A stretch of DNA of 64,000 bases from Candidatus Lutibacillus vidarii (GTDB lineage: Bacteria; Actinomycetota; Actinomycetes; Actinomycetales; Dermatophilaceae). The first letter of the stretch is position 1; the number at the start of each line of letters is the position of its first letter. Below the pieces are notes generated by a model that had not been told where the DNA came from, did not search any database, and saw only the letters and a program-made list of their open reading frames with translations. The stretch is taken from contig JADKGA010000004.1 in assembly GCA_016717165.1 (NCBI GenBank), positions 62,001 to 126,000 of the forward strand, in the 5' to 3' direction. Made by a program: the position numbers and the translations under genes. Of the stretch, positions 15,603 through 23,936 are shown piece by piece.

Positions 15603-17900
15603 ATGTTCCGCCACCCCCTCCAGCGGCGCGGCCCTGCCCTGCTCGCTGCCGCTGCCTTGGCCATCGTCGGTGCCCCTGTGCTGGCCACCTCCAGCCAGGC
15701 CGCTGACGGCGATGTCACCGTCAACCTCGTCAATATCAACGACTTCCACGGTCGCATCGACACCAACACGGTGAAGTTCGCCGGGACCATCGAGCAGCTG
15801 CGTGCGGCCTATGGCGATGCGAACTCGCTGTTCCTGTCCGCCGGCGACAATATCGGCGCCACCCTGTTCGCCAGCGCCAGCGCCGACGAGCAGCCGACCA
15901 TCGACGTGCTCAACGCGCTTCAGGTCTCGGCCTCCTCGGTCGGCAACCACGAGTTCGACCGGGGCTTCGGCTTCCTCTCCGGCACCGTGCTCGGCGGGGC
16001 GAACGGCTACCGGCCGGCGCAGTTCCCGTACCTCGGCGCCAATGTCTACCTCAAGGGCACGACGACGCCAGCGCTGCCGGAGTACGTCATTCTCGACGTC
16101 TCGGGCATCAAGGTCGGCGTCATCGGCGCAGTGACGCTGGAGACCCCGACGCTGGTCAGCCCGGGCGGCATCGACACGCTCGACTTCGGTGACCCGGTCG
16201 CGGCGGTCAACCGGGTCGCGGCCCAGATCGCCCCGATGGTCGACCTCACCGTCGCCGAGTACCACGAGGGCGCCGCAGCCGGCGCCGACACCTCGACCCT
16301 GGCTGCCGAGCTCGCGAAGGGCGACGCCTTCTCGCACATCGTCAACGACACCGAGGCCTCGGTCGACGTCATCTTCACCGCCCACACGCACAAGGCGTAC
16401 GCGTGGGACGGCCCCGTGCCGGGGATGCCGGGCAAGACTCGACCGGTGCTCCAGGCCCAGTCCTACGGTGACTTCATCGGCCAGGCCGTCCTCCAGGTCA
16501 ACCCGGCCACCGACGAGGTCTCGTCCTACTCGGCCCGCTACGTGCCTCGGCTCCCGGCGACGACCGACGACAACCTCCTCATCGCGACCTACCCGCGCGT
16601 TGCCGCGGTCAAGCCCATCGTCGACTCGGCCCTCGCGGCCGCCGCGATCGTCGGCAACCAGCCGATCGGCACCGTGGAGAAGGACATCACCACGGCATAC
16701 GCCGGTGGCTCCTTCGTCGGAGGGGTGTGGACCCAGCCGGACCCGGCCAACCCGTCGACCGGACGGGACGACCGCCTCAGCGAGTCAACCATCGGCAACT
16801 ATGTCGCCAACGCCCTGCGAGACAGCCTCGCGGACCCACTCCGCGGCGGCGCACAGATCTCGATGGTCAACCCCGGTGGCCTGCGGGCGGAGCTGTTCTA
16901 CAAGGCGACGGTCAACAACACCGCCGACGCCGACGGCCGCATCCTCTACTCCGAGGCCAACGCGGTCCTGCCCTTCGTCAACAACCTCTGGACGCTCGAC
17001 CTCACCGGCGCCCAGGTCAAGGCGGTGCTCGAGGAGCAGTTCCAGCCCGACGGCGTCGCCCGTCCGTTCCTCCACCTCGGCCTGTCCGACAATATGTCGG
17101 TCACGCTCGACCCGACCCAGCCGCGCGGCTCGCGGGTCACCTCGGTCTGGGTCAACGGTGCGCCGCTCGACCCGGGCGCGACCTACCGGGTCGGGACCTT
17201 CTCCTTCCTGGCCCAGGGCGGTGACAACTTCACCACCTTCAAGTCGGGCACCAACGTGCGTGACTCCGGCCTGATCGACCGGGACGCCTGGATCGCCTAT
17301 CTCACCGCCCACGCGCCGGCCACCCCCTCCTTCGCGCGGCGCCAGGTCTTCCAGACCGGTATGCCGACCTCGGTCGTCGCCGGTCAGAGCGTCTCCTTCA
17401 CCATCGACAAGGCGCACCTCACCTCGCTCGGCACTCCGGAGCCGACCACCGTGGACATCAGCTTTGCTGGTCAGTCGCTCGGCAGCTTCCCGGTCACCGG
17501 CAGCAGCGCCACGGTGAGCTTCACGATGCCGGCGACGGTCAAGAAGGCCGGCGTCGTCACCGGGACGATCCAGCCTGCGGGCACCACCTTCCAGATCGCC
17601 GCGCAGCGCAGCACCACCACCACCACGAGCGTCGTCCGCGTCACTCGTCTGGTTCGTGGGGTGGGCGGCTGGATGGTCGCCAAGGTGAGCGGCGGCTTCA
17701 CGCCGTACGGGCGCGTCGTCGTCACCACGGAGTCGGGCCAGCAGCTCGGCGCCGGGATCCTGCAGAACGGGTTCGCAACGATCCGGCTGCGCGCCTGGGT
17801 GCTGCCGGTGGGCACCCACACCGTGACCGTCTCCTACGAGGGCAACGGCGTTGCCCTGCCGTCGAGCACCACGGCAACGGTCCAGGTCGTCCGGCGCTAG
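15603..17900 (+). CDS. Secreted 5'-nucleotidase / 2',3'-cyclic phosphodiesterase family
   Basis: A 765-aa exported metallophosphatase. A Sec signal peptide (basic start, hydrophobic core, cleavage after SQA near residue 33) is followed by the metallophosphoesterase domain: Asp47/His49 in NDFHGR, GDN at 81-83 and GNHEFD. A 5'-nucleotidase C-terminal domain follows (NPGGLRAEL and FLAQGGDNF segments), then an Ig-like C-terminal extension of ~180 residues. The ATG at 15603 has a GAGGAG ribosome site; the frame is open further upstream but that would put 24 residues before the signal peptide. It likely scavenges phosphate and nucleosides outside the cell, fitting the nucleoside importer downstream. 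Confidence 0.92.
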   Translation: MFRHPLQRRGPALLAAAALAIVGAPVLATSSQAADGDVTVNLVNINDFHGRIDTNTVKFAGTIEQLRAAYGDANSLFLSAGDNIGATLFASASADEQPTIDVLNALQVSASSVGNHEFDRGFGFLSGTVLGGANGYRPAQFPYLGANVYLKGTTTPALPEYVILDVSGIKVGVIGAVTLETPTLVSPGGIDTLDFGDPVAAVNRVAAQIAPMVDLTVAEYHEGAAAGADTSTLAAELAKGDAFSHIVNDTEASVDVIFTAHTHKAYAWDGPVPGMPGKTRPVLQAQSYGDFIGQAVLQVNPATDEVSSYSARYVPRLPATTDDNLLIATYPRVAAVKPIVDSALAAAAIVGNQPIGTVEKDITTAYAGGSFVGGVWTQPDPANPSTGRDDRLSESTIGNYVANALRDSLADPLRGGAQISMVNPGGLRAELFYKATVNNTADADGRILYSEANAVLPFVNNLWTLDLTGAQVKAVLEEQFQPDGVARPFLHLGLSDNMSVTLDPTQPRGSRVTSVWVNGAPLDPGATYRVGTFSFLAQGGDNFTTFKSGTNVRDSGLIDRDAWIAYLTAHAPATPSFARRQVFQTGMPTSVVAGQSVSFTIDKAHLTSLGTPEPTTVDISFAGQSLGSFPVTGSSATVSFTMPATVKKAGVVTGTIQPAGTTFQIAAQRSTTTTTSVVRVTRLVRGVGGWMVAKVSGGFTPYGRVVVTTESGQQLGAGILQNGFATIRLRAWVLPVGTHTVTVSYEGNGVALPSSTTATVQVVRR

Positions 17901-17914
17901 CCACGCCACCGTGA

Positions 17915-17950
17915 CGAGAGCCGGGTGGGACCAGTCCCACCCGGCTCTCG
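17915..17950 (+). terminator. Strong hairpin terminator after the 5'-nucleotidase
   Basis: Perfect 17-bp stem (CGAGAGCCGGGTGGGAC) with a 2-nt loop, starting 14 nt after the stop. No U tract follows, as is common in actinomycetes. Confidence 0.85.
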
Positions 17951-17962
17951 CGTCCCTCGATA

Positions 17963-17998
17963 CGGTGCAGTCATGAACGACGGTGCAGTCATGAACGA
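17963..17998 (+). repeat. 18-bp tandem duplication across the MTA phosphorylase start
   Basis: CGGTGCAGTCATGAACGA occurs twice back to back (17963-17980, 17981-17998). Each copy includes an in-frame ATG, so the protein begins with a duplicated MNDG/MNDT. The first copy has TACGGT six bases before its ATG, fitting a leaderless -10 element, which favours the first ATG. Confidence 0.9.
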
Positions 17999-18740
17999 CA
18001 CCCCGCCGCTCGGCATCATCGCGGGCACCGGGTTCTACGAGCTCGCCGCCCTCGACTCCCCGAGCACGCGGGAGGTCGCCACGGCATACGGGCCGGCCCA
18101 GGTGACCACCGGGCACTGGCACGGCCGGCCCGTCGTCTTCCTCACCCGGCACGGCAGCGGGCACTCGGTGCCGCCGCACCTGGTCAACTACCGGGCCAAT
18201 ATCGCGGCGCTGCGCGACCTCGGCTGCGTCGACGTCGTCGCCGTCAACGTCGTCGGCGGCATCGACCCCGCTCTGGCGCCGGGCGCCCTGGTCTGCCTCG
18301 ACGACTTCATCGACTTCACCACCGGGCGGGTGTCGACCTTTGTCGACGGGTCCGGCCCCGAGGGCGTGGTGCACACCGACATGCTCGCGCCATACCACCC
18401 GGTCGTCCGGGCCCGGCTGCTCGCGGCGGCCCGCGCGGTCGGGGTGCCGGTGAGCGACGGGGGGGTCTACGCGTGCTTCGACGGGCCCCGCTTCGAGACC
18501 CGGGCCGAGATCCGGATGGCCGCCGCGGCCGGCGCCAATGTCGTCGGCATGACCGGCGTCCCCGAGGTCGTCCTCGCCCTCGAGGCGGGCCTGCGGTATG
18601 CCGCCCTCGCCCTGGTCGTCAACCCGGCCGCCGGCCTGAGCCCCGAGCCGATCACCATGGACCAGATCTCCGCGGCGCTCGACGCCGGCCGGGCCGATGT
18701 GCTGCGGGTCCTCGACGCCCTGGTGGCCCGACAGGTCTGA
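17973..18740 (+). CDS. S-methyl-5'-thioadenosine phosphorylase (PNP/MTAP family II)
   Basis: A 255-aa phosphorylase splitting MTA or a purine nucleoside with phosphate. Family motifs are GTGFYEL (phosphate loop), RHGSGHSVPPHLVNYRANI region, GPRFETRAEI, and MTGVPEVVLA near the purine site. It is followed by an MTA/SAH-deaminase-like amidohydrolase, so the pair forms two alternative routes for MTA disposal. A TACGGT -10-like element 6 nt before the first ATG suggests leaderless transcription. Assignment to MTA rather than inosine/guanosine is from motifs and context. Confidence 0.85.
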   Translation: MNDGAVMNDTPPLGIIAGTGFYELAALDSPSTREVATAYGPAQVTTGHWHGRPVVFLTRHGSGHSVPPHLVNYRANIAALRDLGCVDVVAVNVVGGIDPALAPGALVCLDDFIDFTTGRVSTFVDGSGPEGVVHTDMLAPYHPVVRARLLAAARAVGVPVSDGGVYACFDGPRFETRAEIRMAAAAGANVVGMTGVPEVVLALEAGLRYAALALVVNPAAGLSPEPITMDQISAALDAGRADVLRVLDALVARQV

Positions 18741-18823
18741 GTCAATACGATGTGGACCAGCCCGGAGCCGCGCGCCTCGCCACTGCCCGCGACCGGTCCC
18801 GGGCAGCTCGCCTCCTGAACCCC

Positions 18824-18875
18824 GCCAGCCTCCGACCTTCGCCAGCCTCCTGACCCTCGCCAGCCTCCGACCCTC
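18824..18875 (+). repeat. Three 17-18-bp tandem repeats before the amidohydrolase
   Basis: Units beginning GCCAGCCTCC at 18824, 18841 and 18859 (the middle one with a 1-bp insertion) end 13 bp before the amidohydrolase start. They form a CT-rich leader on the sense strand. Function unknown; they may set the ribosome-site context or simply be slippage products. Confidence 0.8.
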
Positions 18876-18888
18876 GCCGTGGAGCCGT

Positions 18889-20229
18889 ATGCCCGCCCAG
18901 GTCATCACCGACCTCGAGTTCGTCGTCACGGTCGACGCCGACTCGACGGTCCTCACCGACACCTCGATCCTCGTCGTGGACGGTGCGATCTCGGCGATCG
19001 GCCCGGCCGCCGAGCTGCTCGCCGCACACCCCGGCGCGACGCGGGTCGACGGGCGTCGCAAGCTGGCCCTGCCCGGTCTGGTCAACCTTCACACCCACCT
19101 GCCAATGACCCTGCTGCGCGGGCTGGCCGAGGACGTCGACCTCCAGGGCTTCCTCCGCCGGATCTGGGCCGCCGAGGGAGCGGTCATGGACCCGGCGTCG
19201 GTCGAGCTCGGGGCCGAGCTCGGGGCGCTGGAGTCGCTTCGAGCCGGGTCGACGACGCAGCTCGACATGTACTTCCACCACGCCGAGGCGCACCGGGGGG
19301 CCGTCACCGCAGGCGCTCGGCACGTCCTCGGCCCGGTCTTCTTCGCCGGACCCGGACCGGACGGCCTCGACTGGCGCCGCCGGCTCGAGGGCCTGCGGGA
19401 GTGGCCGGCCCGGCTGCGCGCCATCGGCGGGGCCGACATACCGCTGGCTGCCTGCCCGCACAGCACCTACGCAACCGAGCCCGACCAGCTGCGCGAGCTC
19501 GCCCTCGCCCTACGGGCGCACGGGTTCACCGCGCTGACCATTCACGCCTCGGAGAACGAGGCCGAGAACCGGGACGTCCTGGAGCGCTTCGGCCGCACCC
19601 CAGTCCAGCTGCTCGCCGATGTCGGCCTCTTCGACGCCGGCCTGCACGTCACCCTCGGTCACGGGGTGCGGCTCGACGCGCAGGACCAGGCGACCGTCGC
19701 CGCCGCGGGGGCGGCGATCGCGCACTGCCCCGGGTCCAACCTCAAGCTCGCCTCGGGCGCGCTGCCCTGGCGGACGTATGCCGACGCAGGCATCCGGCTC
19801 GGGCTGGGGACTGACGGCTGCTCGTCGAGCAACGACCTCGACATGTGGTCGGTCATGCGGCTGGCCGGGCTGCTGGCCCGGCTCACCTCGGCGCGCCCTG
19901 ACGCGGTGAGCGCCGTCGACATCGTCCGGGCCGCGACCATCGAGGGTGCCCGTGCGCTCGGGCTCGGCGACACGATCGGAAGCATCGAGGTGGGCAAGTC
20001 GGCTGACCTCGTGCTGCTCGACCTCGACGCGGCCCACCTCACCCCGGTCCACGACGTCCACGCCCTGCTGGTCTACGCCGCCGGACGCGGCGATGTCACC
20101 GACGTCTTCGTCGCCGGCGAACGGGTCGTCGCGCACCGGGAGAGCACCCGCGTCGACGAGCACGACCTCTACGCCCGCTGCCGCGAGCGCGGGGCTGTCG
20201 CCGCGGCCGCGGCGGCGAACGCGCCGTGA
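18889..20229 (+). CDS. Amidohydrolase, MTA/SAH or 8-oxoguanine deaminase type
   Basis: A 446-aa TIM-barrel metal-dependent deaminase. The metal ligands are expected in NLHTHLP, in the TIHASENEAEN segment, in TLGHGVRL and in GLGTDGCSSSNDLDM. These motifs match the TrzN/ATZ-like cluster of SAH/MTA and 8-oxoguanine deaminases. The ATG at 18889 follows GGAGCCGT and gives standard length. Its neighbours (MTA phosphorylase upstream, nucleoside importer downstream) suggest a purine nucleoside or base substrate. Confidence 0.85.
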   Translation: MPAQVITDLEFVVTVDADSTVLTDTSILVVDGAISAIGPAAELLAAHPGATRVDGRRKLALPGLVNLHTHLPMTLLRGLAEDVDLQGFLRRIWAAEGAVMDPASVELGAELGALESLRAGSTTQLDMYFHHAEAHRGAVTAGARHVLGPVFFAGPGPDGLDWRRRLEGLREWPARLRAIGGADIPLAACPHSTYATEPDQLRELALALRAHGFTALTIHASENEAENRDVLERFGRTPVQLLADVGLFDAGLHVTLGHGVRLDAQDQATVAAAGAAIAHCPGSNLKLASGALPWRTYADAGIRLGLGTDGCSSSNDLDMWSVMRLAGLLARLTSARPDAVSAVDIVRAATIEGARALGLGDTIGSIEVGKSADLVLLDLDAAHLTPVHDVHALLVYAAGRGDVTDVFVAGERVVAHRESTRVDEHDLYARCRERGAVAAAAAANAP

Positions 20230-20678
20230 CCAGGTCCGCTCCCACGGCCCGGGAGCTGCGGACGATCTACCGGATGGCGCCGATCCCGGAGGAGGGCGGC
20301 TACTTCGCCCTCGGGCCCCGCACCACCGGGCTGAGCTGCATCACCGCGCTGCTCACCGACGAGCCCGCCGGGTTCTCGGCGCTGCACGTCCTCACCGTCG
20401 ACGAGGGCTGGCAGTGGCTCGCCGGCTCCCCCATCGACCTGGTGACCCTCGACGCCTCCGGTACCGGCACGCGGCACACCCTCGACGCCTCGACACCCCA
20501 GGTCCTCGTTCCCGCGGGGACCTGGCAGGGCGCCATGCCCCGAGGGCCGTGGAGCCTGCTCGCCTGCTGGTGCGCCCCAGCCTTCACCGACGGAGTATTC
20601 CGGCTCGGCATACGAGAAGAGCTCGTCCTGGCCTATCCCGGCTGGGCGACCGATATCGAGAGGCTGACCCGTGGCTGA
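20226..20678 (+). CDS. DUF985 cupin-fold protein
   Basis: A 150-aa protein with the YRMAPIPEEGGYF start and WQWLAG, VPAGTWQGA and FRLGIREEL segments of the DUF985/Cupin_5 family. It overlaps the amidohydrolase stop by 4 nt and the SDR start by 8 nt, so the three are co-translated. Function of the family is not established; a small-molecule isomerase or sugar-binding cupin is possible. Confidence 0.82.
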   Translation: MTRSAPTARELRTIYRMAPIPEEGGYFALGPRTTGLSCITALLTDEPAGFSALHVLTVDEGWQWLAGSPIDLVTLDASGTGTRHTLDASTPQVLVPAGTWQGAMPRGPWSLLACWCAPAFTDGVFRLGIREELVLAYPGWATDIERLTRG

Positions 20679-21423
20679 GCGGACCGCCCTGGTGACCGGC
20701 GCGACGGGGACCATCGGGGCCGCTGTCGTGCGCCGGCTGGCCGCCGGGGGCTACGACATCGCCATCCACCACCGCGGCTCTCCCGAGGCGGCCACCGCGC
20801 TCGCCGAGGAGGTCCTCCACTCCGGCCGACGGGCGGCCGTCGTGGCGGCCGAGCTCACCGAGGTCGACCTCGACCGCGTCGTCGAGGGCCTGCTCGACGA
20901 GGTGGCCGCCGGGCTCGGCACCCCCGAGGTCGTCGTGCTCAACGCGGCGGCCCAGGACCTCACCCCGTGGTCACGGCTCGACTCGGCGGCCTGGGACCGG
21001 ATATATGCCGGCGTGCTGCGGCATACCGCCGTTCTGCTCCACGCCGCCGCCGAGCGGATGGTGAGCGGCGGGGTCCTCGTCGTCGTCGGGAGCATCGAAG
21101 GGCTGCGGGCGGCTCCGGAGCACTCGGCATACGCCGTCATGAAGGCGGCCACCCACCACCTCGTGGCGGCCGCCGCCCACGAGCTGGGGCCACGAGGCAT
21201 CCGGGTCGTCGGCGTCGCGCCGGGCCTGGTCGAGCGGCCGGGACTGGCCCGGGAGTGGCCGCAGGGGTACCACCGCTGGGTGAGCGCGAGCGCCCTGGGC
21301 CGGACCGTCGCGGCGACCGAAGTGGCCGAGGTCGTCGCCTTCCTGGCCTCGGCGGGCGCGGCGGCCGTGACCGGCGTGGTCCTTCCAGTGGACGCCGGAT
21401 GGTCCGCCGCCCCCGGATGGTGA
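20671..21423 (+). CDS. Short-chain dehydrogenase/reductase
   Basis: A 250-aa SDR with the TGATGTIG NAD(P)-binding loop at residues 9-16, NAA in the VVVLNAAA segment, and a YxxxK-type catalytic site (YAVMK). It starts at a GTG inside the DUF985 gene. It resembles 3-ketoacyl-ACP reductase-like SDRs. Substrate unknown; it ends the MTA/purine operon. Confidence 0.85.
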   Translation: MAERTALVTGATGTIGAAVVRRLAAGGYDIAIHHRGSPEAATALAEEVLHSGRRAAVVAAELTEVDLDRVVEGLLDEVAAGLGTPEVVVLNAAAQDLTPWSRLDSAAWDRIYAGVLRHTAVLLHAAAERMVSGGVLVVVGSIEGLRAAPEHSAYAVMKAATHHLVAAAAHELGPRGIRVVGVAPGLVERPGLAREWPQGYHRWVSASALGRTVAATEVAEVVAFLASAGAAAVTGVVLPVDAGWSAAPGW

Positions 21424-21429
21424 CATCTG

Positions 21430-21446
21430 ACGACGGAATCCGTCGT
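21430..21446 (+). terminator. Short hairpin after the SDR gene
   Basis: ACGACGGA and TCCGTCGT form an 8-bp perfect stem with one central base, 6 nt downstream of the stop. It could be a terminator or an operator in the 230-bp region before the BMP-type lipoprotein gene. Confidence 0.45.
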
Positions 21447-21653
21447 TCGCAGGCTCGGTGGCAACGCCTTCCAGTGCCGCGTGGGACGGCAATAACGACC
21501 TCGCAACATTAGCCGTGCCGTGAGCCTCCCCCCGCCGCCGCGAGATACCGTTGGGGGGAACCGCCCGCGGAGCATCGGCGCACCCGGCGCCTCCTTTGCG
21601 AGCGGACGAAGCGACCCGTCTCATTGGGAGACGTCGAGAGGAGAAAGTCCCGT

Positions 21654-22712
21654 ATGAAAGCCAAGCGCGCCCTCGCACTCGTTCCCGTCCTGGCTCTTGC
21701 CCTGGCCGGCTGTGGTGGTAGCAGCGGCGGCGGCAACGCCGGCGGTGGCGGGGCCACCGATGCCGACTGCGCCAAGGCCGAGGTCCTGTGCGTCGGTCTG
21801 GTGACCGACACCGGCAAGGTCGACGACAAGTCGTTCAACCAGTCCGCCTGGGAGGGTGTCCAGGCTGCGGTCAAGGAGCTCGGCGGCGTGAGCAAGTACG
21901 TCGAGACGACCGACACCAAGGACTACGGCAACAACATCAAGCAGTTCACCGACAAGAAGTACGACGCCATCGTCACCGTCGGCTTCCTTATGGCCGACGC
22001 CACTGCGGCTGCCGCGAAGGGTTCGCCGGACGTCAAGTTCATCGGTGTCGACCAGGCCCAGCCGGAGAAGGACGCCCCGGCGAACTACACCAGCCTTGTC
22101 TTCCCTGAGGACCAGGCCGGCTACGCCGCCGGCGTCCTCGCCGCCAAACTGACCAAGACCGGCAAGCTCGCCCAGGTCCTCGGCCTGCAGATCCCGCCGG
22201 TGGAGAAGTTCGCCAAGGGCTTCGAGGCGGGCGCCAAGTCGGTCAAGTCCGACATCCAGGTCACGGCGGTCTACCACCCGGCCGGCACCAATGCGTTCAC
22301 CGACCCGGTGTGGGGCGGCAACGAGGCCAAGAAGGCGCTCGCCCAGGGCGCCGACGTCGTCTTCGGCGCGGGTGGCAAGACCGGCAATGGCGCGCTTGCC
22401 GAGGTCGCCAAGGCCTCCGGCGCGGGCACCTCGGTCTTCTGCATCGGTGTCGACACCGACCAGTGGAACACCGTGCCCGAGGCGCAGAAGTGCCTCGTCA
22501 CCTCGGCGATGAAGAACATCACCCTCGGCGTCACCGACCTGGTCAAGCAGGTCAAGGCCGGCTCGATCAAGGGTGGCTACTTCAACGGCACGACCGGTCT
22601 GGCCGACTACCACGACCTCAAGGGCGCCGTTCCGGCGGACGTCCAGACCGCGGTCGCGGATGTCGTCAAGGGTCTGGCCGACGGCTCGCTCAAAACGGGC
22701 GTGACCCTCTGA
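21654..22712 (+). CDS. BMP-family (PnrA-like) nucleoside-binding lipoprotein
   Basis: A 352-aa substrate-binding lipoprotein. The lipobox LALAGC places the modified Cys at residue 20, followed by a Gly/Ser linker. The VGLVTDTGKVDDKSFNQS opening and GVDTDQW ligand-site segment are typical of PnrA/Bmp proteins that bind purine nucleosides. A GAGGAG site lies 7-14 nt before the ATG at 21654. It precedes two permeases and an ATPase of the matching ABC importer. Confidence 0.93.
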   Translation: MKAKRALALVPVLALALAGCGGSSGGGNAGGGGATDADCAKAEVLCVGLVTDTGKVDDKSFNQSAWEGVQAAVKELGGVSKYVETTDTKDYGNNIKQFTDKKYDAIVTVGFLMADATAAAAKGSPDVKFIGVDQAQPEKDAPANYTSLVFPEDQAGYAAGVLAAKLTKTGKLAQVLGLQIPPVEKFAKGFEAGAKSVKSDIQVTAVYHPAGTNAFTDPVWGGNEAKKALAQGADVVFGAGGKTGNGALAEVAKASGAGTSVFCIGVDTDQWNTVPEAQKCLVTSAMKNITLGVTDLVKQVKAGSIKGGYFNGTTGLADYHDLKGAVPADVQTAVADVVKGLADGSLKTGVTL

Positions 22713-22740
22713 CAGATCGGGTGACCAACCGATAACGTCT

Positions 22741-22776
22741 GACAGGGGCGGGGTGCACCAGCGCCCCGCCCCTGTC
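22741..22776 (+). terminator. Intra-operon hairpin after the binding-protein gene
   Basis: GACAGGGGCGGGG at 22741-22753 pairs perfectly with CCCCGCCCCTGTC at 22764-22776 across 10 nt. Placed between the lipoprotein and permease genes, it likely attenuates readthrough and stabilises the lipoprotein mRNA, giving excess binding protein. Confidence 0.8.
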
Positions 22777-22804
22777 GCATCGACAAGGAGAGACGGAGTA
22801 GCCC

Positions 22805-23935
22805 ATGGCCGACACCGACGTCGCCAAGGCCAGGACCGCACCAACCGGAACACCACCGAAGGCCGGGAACCCGGTCTGGGAGCTCATGGTACGAAACCAA
22901 AGCATCGTGGTGCCGATCGTTGCGCTTGTCCTCGCATTCAGCATTGGAGCGTTCCTGATCAGAACTCAGGGGGTGAACCCGGCCTACGCCTACGAGTCCT
23001 TATTCAGGGCCGCGCTGGGCACCCCAGAGGGCCTGCTCCGCACGTTCCAGAAGACGACTCCGTTGATCCTCACCGGACTTGCCGTCTCGGTGGCCTTCCG
23101 GGTCGGCCTGTTCAATATCGGCGCCCAGGGGCAGCTCCTCTGTGGAGCGATGGGCGCCGCCTGGGTGGGGTTCACGATGAAAGACCTGCCGGGGATCATC
23201 CTCATCCCGCTGGCCACCGTCGTGGGCGTCCTCCTCGGCGCGATGTGGGCCTCGATCGCTGCGCTGCTCAAGACGAGCCGCGGCGTGCACGAGGTCATCT
23301 CGACGATCATGCTCAACGCGATCGCCATCGGCATCATGGACACGCTGGTCAACTACCCACTTCAGGCGCCCGGAGACGACATAGCGCGGACACCGGAGAT
23401 CGGGGCCGGTGCGAAGCTGCCGGAGTTTGGTGTCGTACCGAGCGGCTTCATCCTGGCCCTGATCCTGGCCCTCGTGTCGGCCTGGGTGCTCAAGCGGACG
23501 ACGACCGGCTTCAAGTTCGACACGGTCGGCAAGAACAAGCACGCCGCGGGGTATGCCGGCATCGGCATCGCCGCGACGACGATCTACGCGATGGCGCTGT
23601 CCGGCGGTCTGGCCGGCCTGGCCGGTGTGGTCGAGACCCTCGGGGTCGTCCATCGCTACGAGTCGACCTCCAACAACGGCCTCGGCTTCGACGGCGTCAC
23701 CATCGCGCTGCTGGCCCGGGCCAACCCGATGGGCACGATCCCGGCCGCCTTCCTCGTGGGCATCCTCCGCTCCGGCGCCGCGAAGCTGCAGTTCGACACT
23801 CAGATCCAGCCGGAGATCGTCGACCTACTGCTGGCCGTCACACTGCTCCTGGTGTCCATCCCGATCATCGCCCAGGTGATCTTCCGCAAGCGCGCTGCCA
23901 GCCAGGCGGCGCTGAGCAGTGGCTGGGGGGCCTGA
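22805..23935 (+). CDS. Nucleoside ABC transporter permease (first)
   Basis: A 376-aa inner-membrane permease of the BPD_transp_2 family (NupB/YufP-like), with about eight to ten hydrophobic segments, including a Phe-Asn-Ile-Gly-Ala-Gln-Gly motif where a soluble loop contacts the ATPase, and the EVISTIMLNAIA segment. An AAGGAG site lies upstream. It partners with the second permease 1 nt downstream. Confidence 0.92.
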   Translation: MADTDVAKARTAPTGTPPKAGNPVWELMVRNQSIVVPIVALVLAFSIGAFLIRTQGVNPAYAYESLFRAALGTPEGLLRTFQKTTPLILTGLAVSVAFRVGLFNIGAQGQLLCGAMGAAWVGFTMKDLPGIILIPLATVVGVLLGAMWASIAALLKTSRGVHEVISTIMLNAIAIGIMDTLVNYPLQAPGDDIARTPEIGAGAKLPEFGVVPSGFILALILALVSAWVLKRTTTGFKFDTVGKNKHAAGYAGIGIAATTIYAMALSGGLAGLAGVVETLGVVHRYESTSNNGLGFDGVTIALLARANPMGTIPAAFLVGILRSGAAKLQFDTQIQPEIVDLLLAVTLLLVSIPIIAQVIFRKRAASQAALSSGWGA

Positions 23936-23936
23936 C

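Noticed and set aside
14286..15774. Plus-strand frames opposite the CstR-like and methyltransferase genes
   Set aside because: The minus-strand frames have clear family motifs; the plus-strand ones do not.
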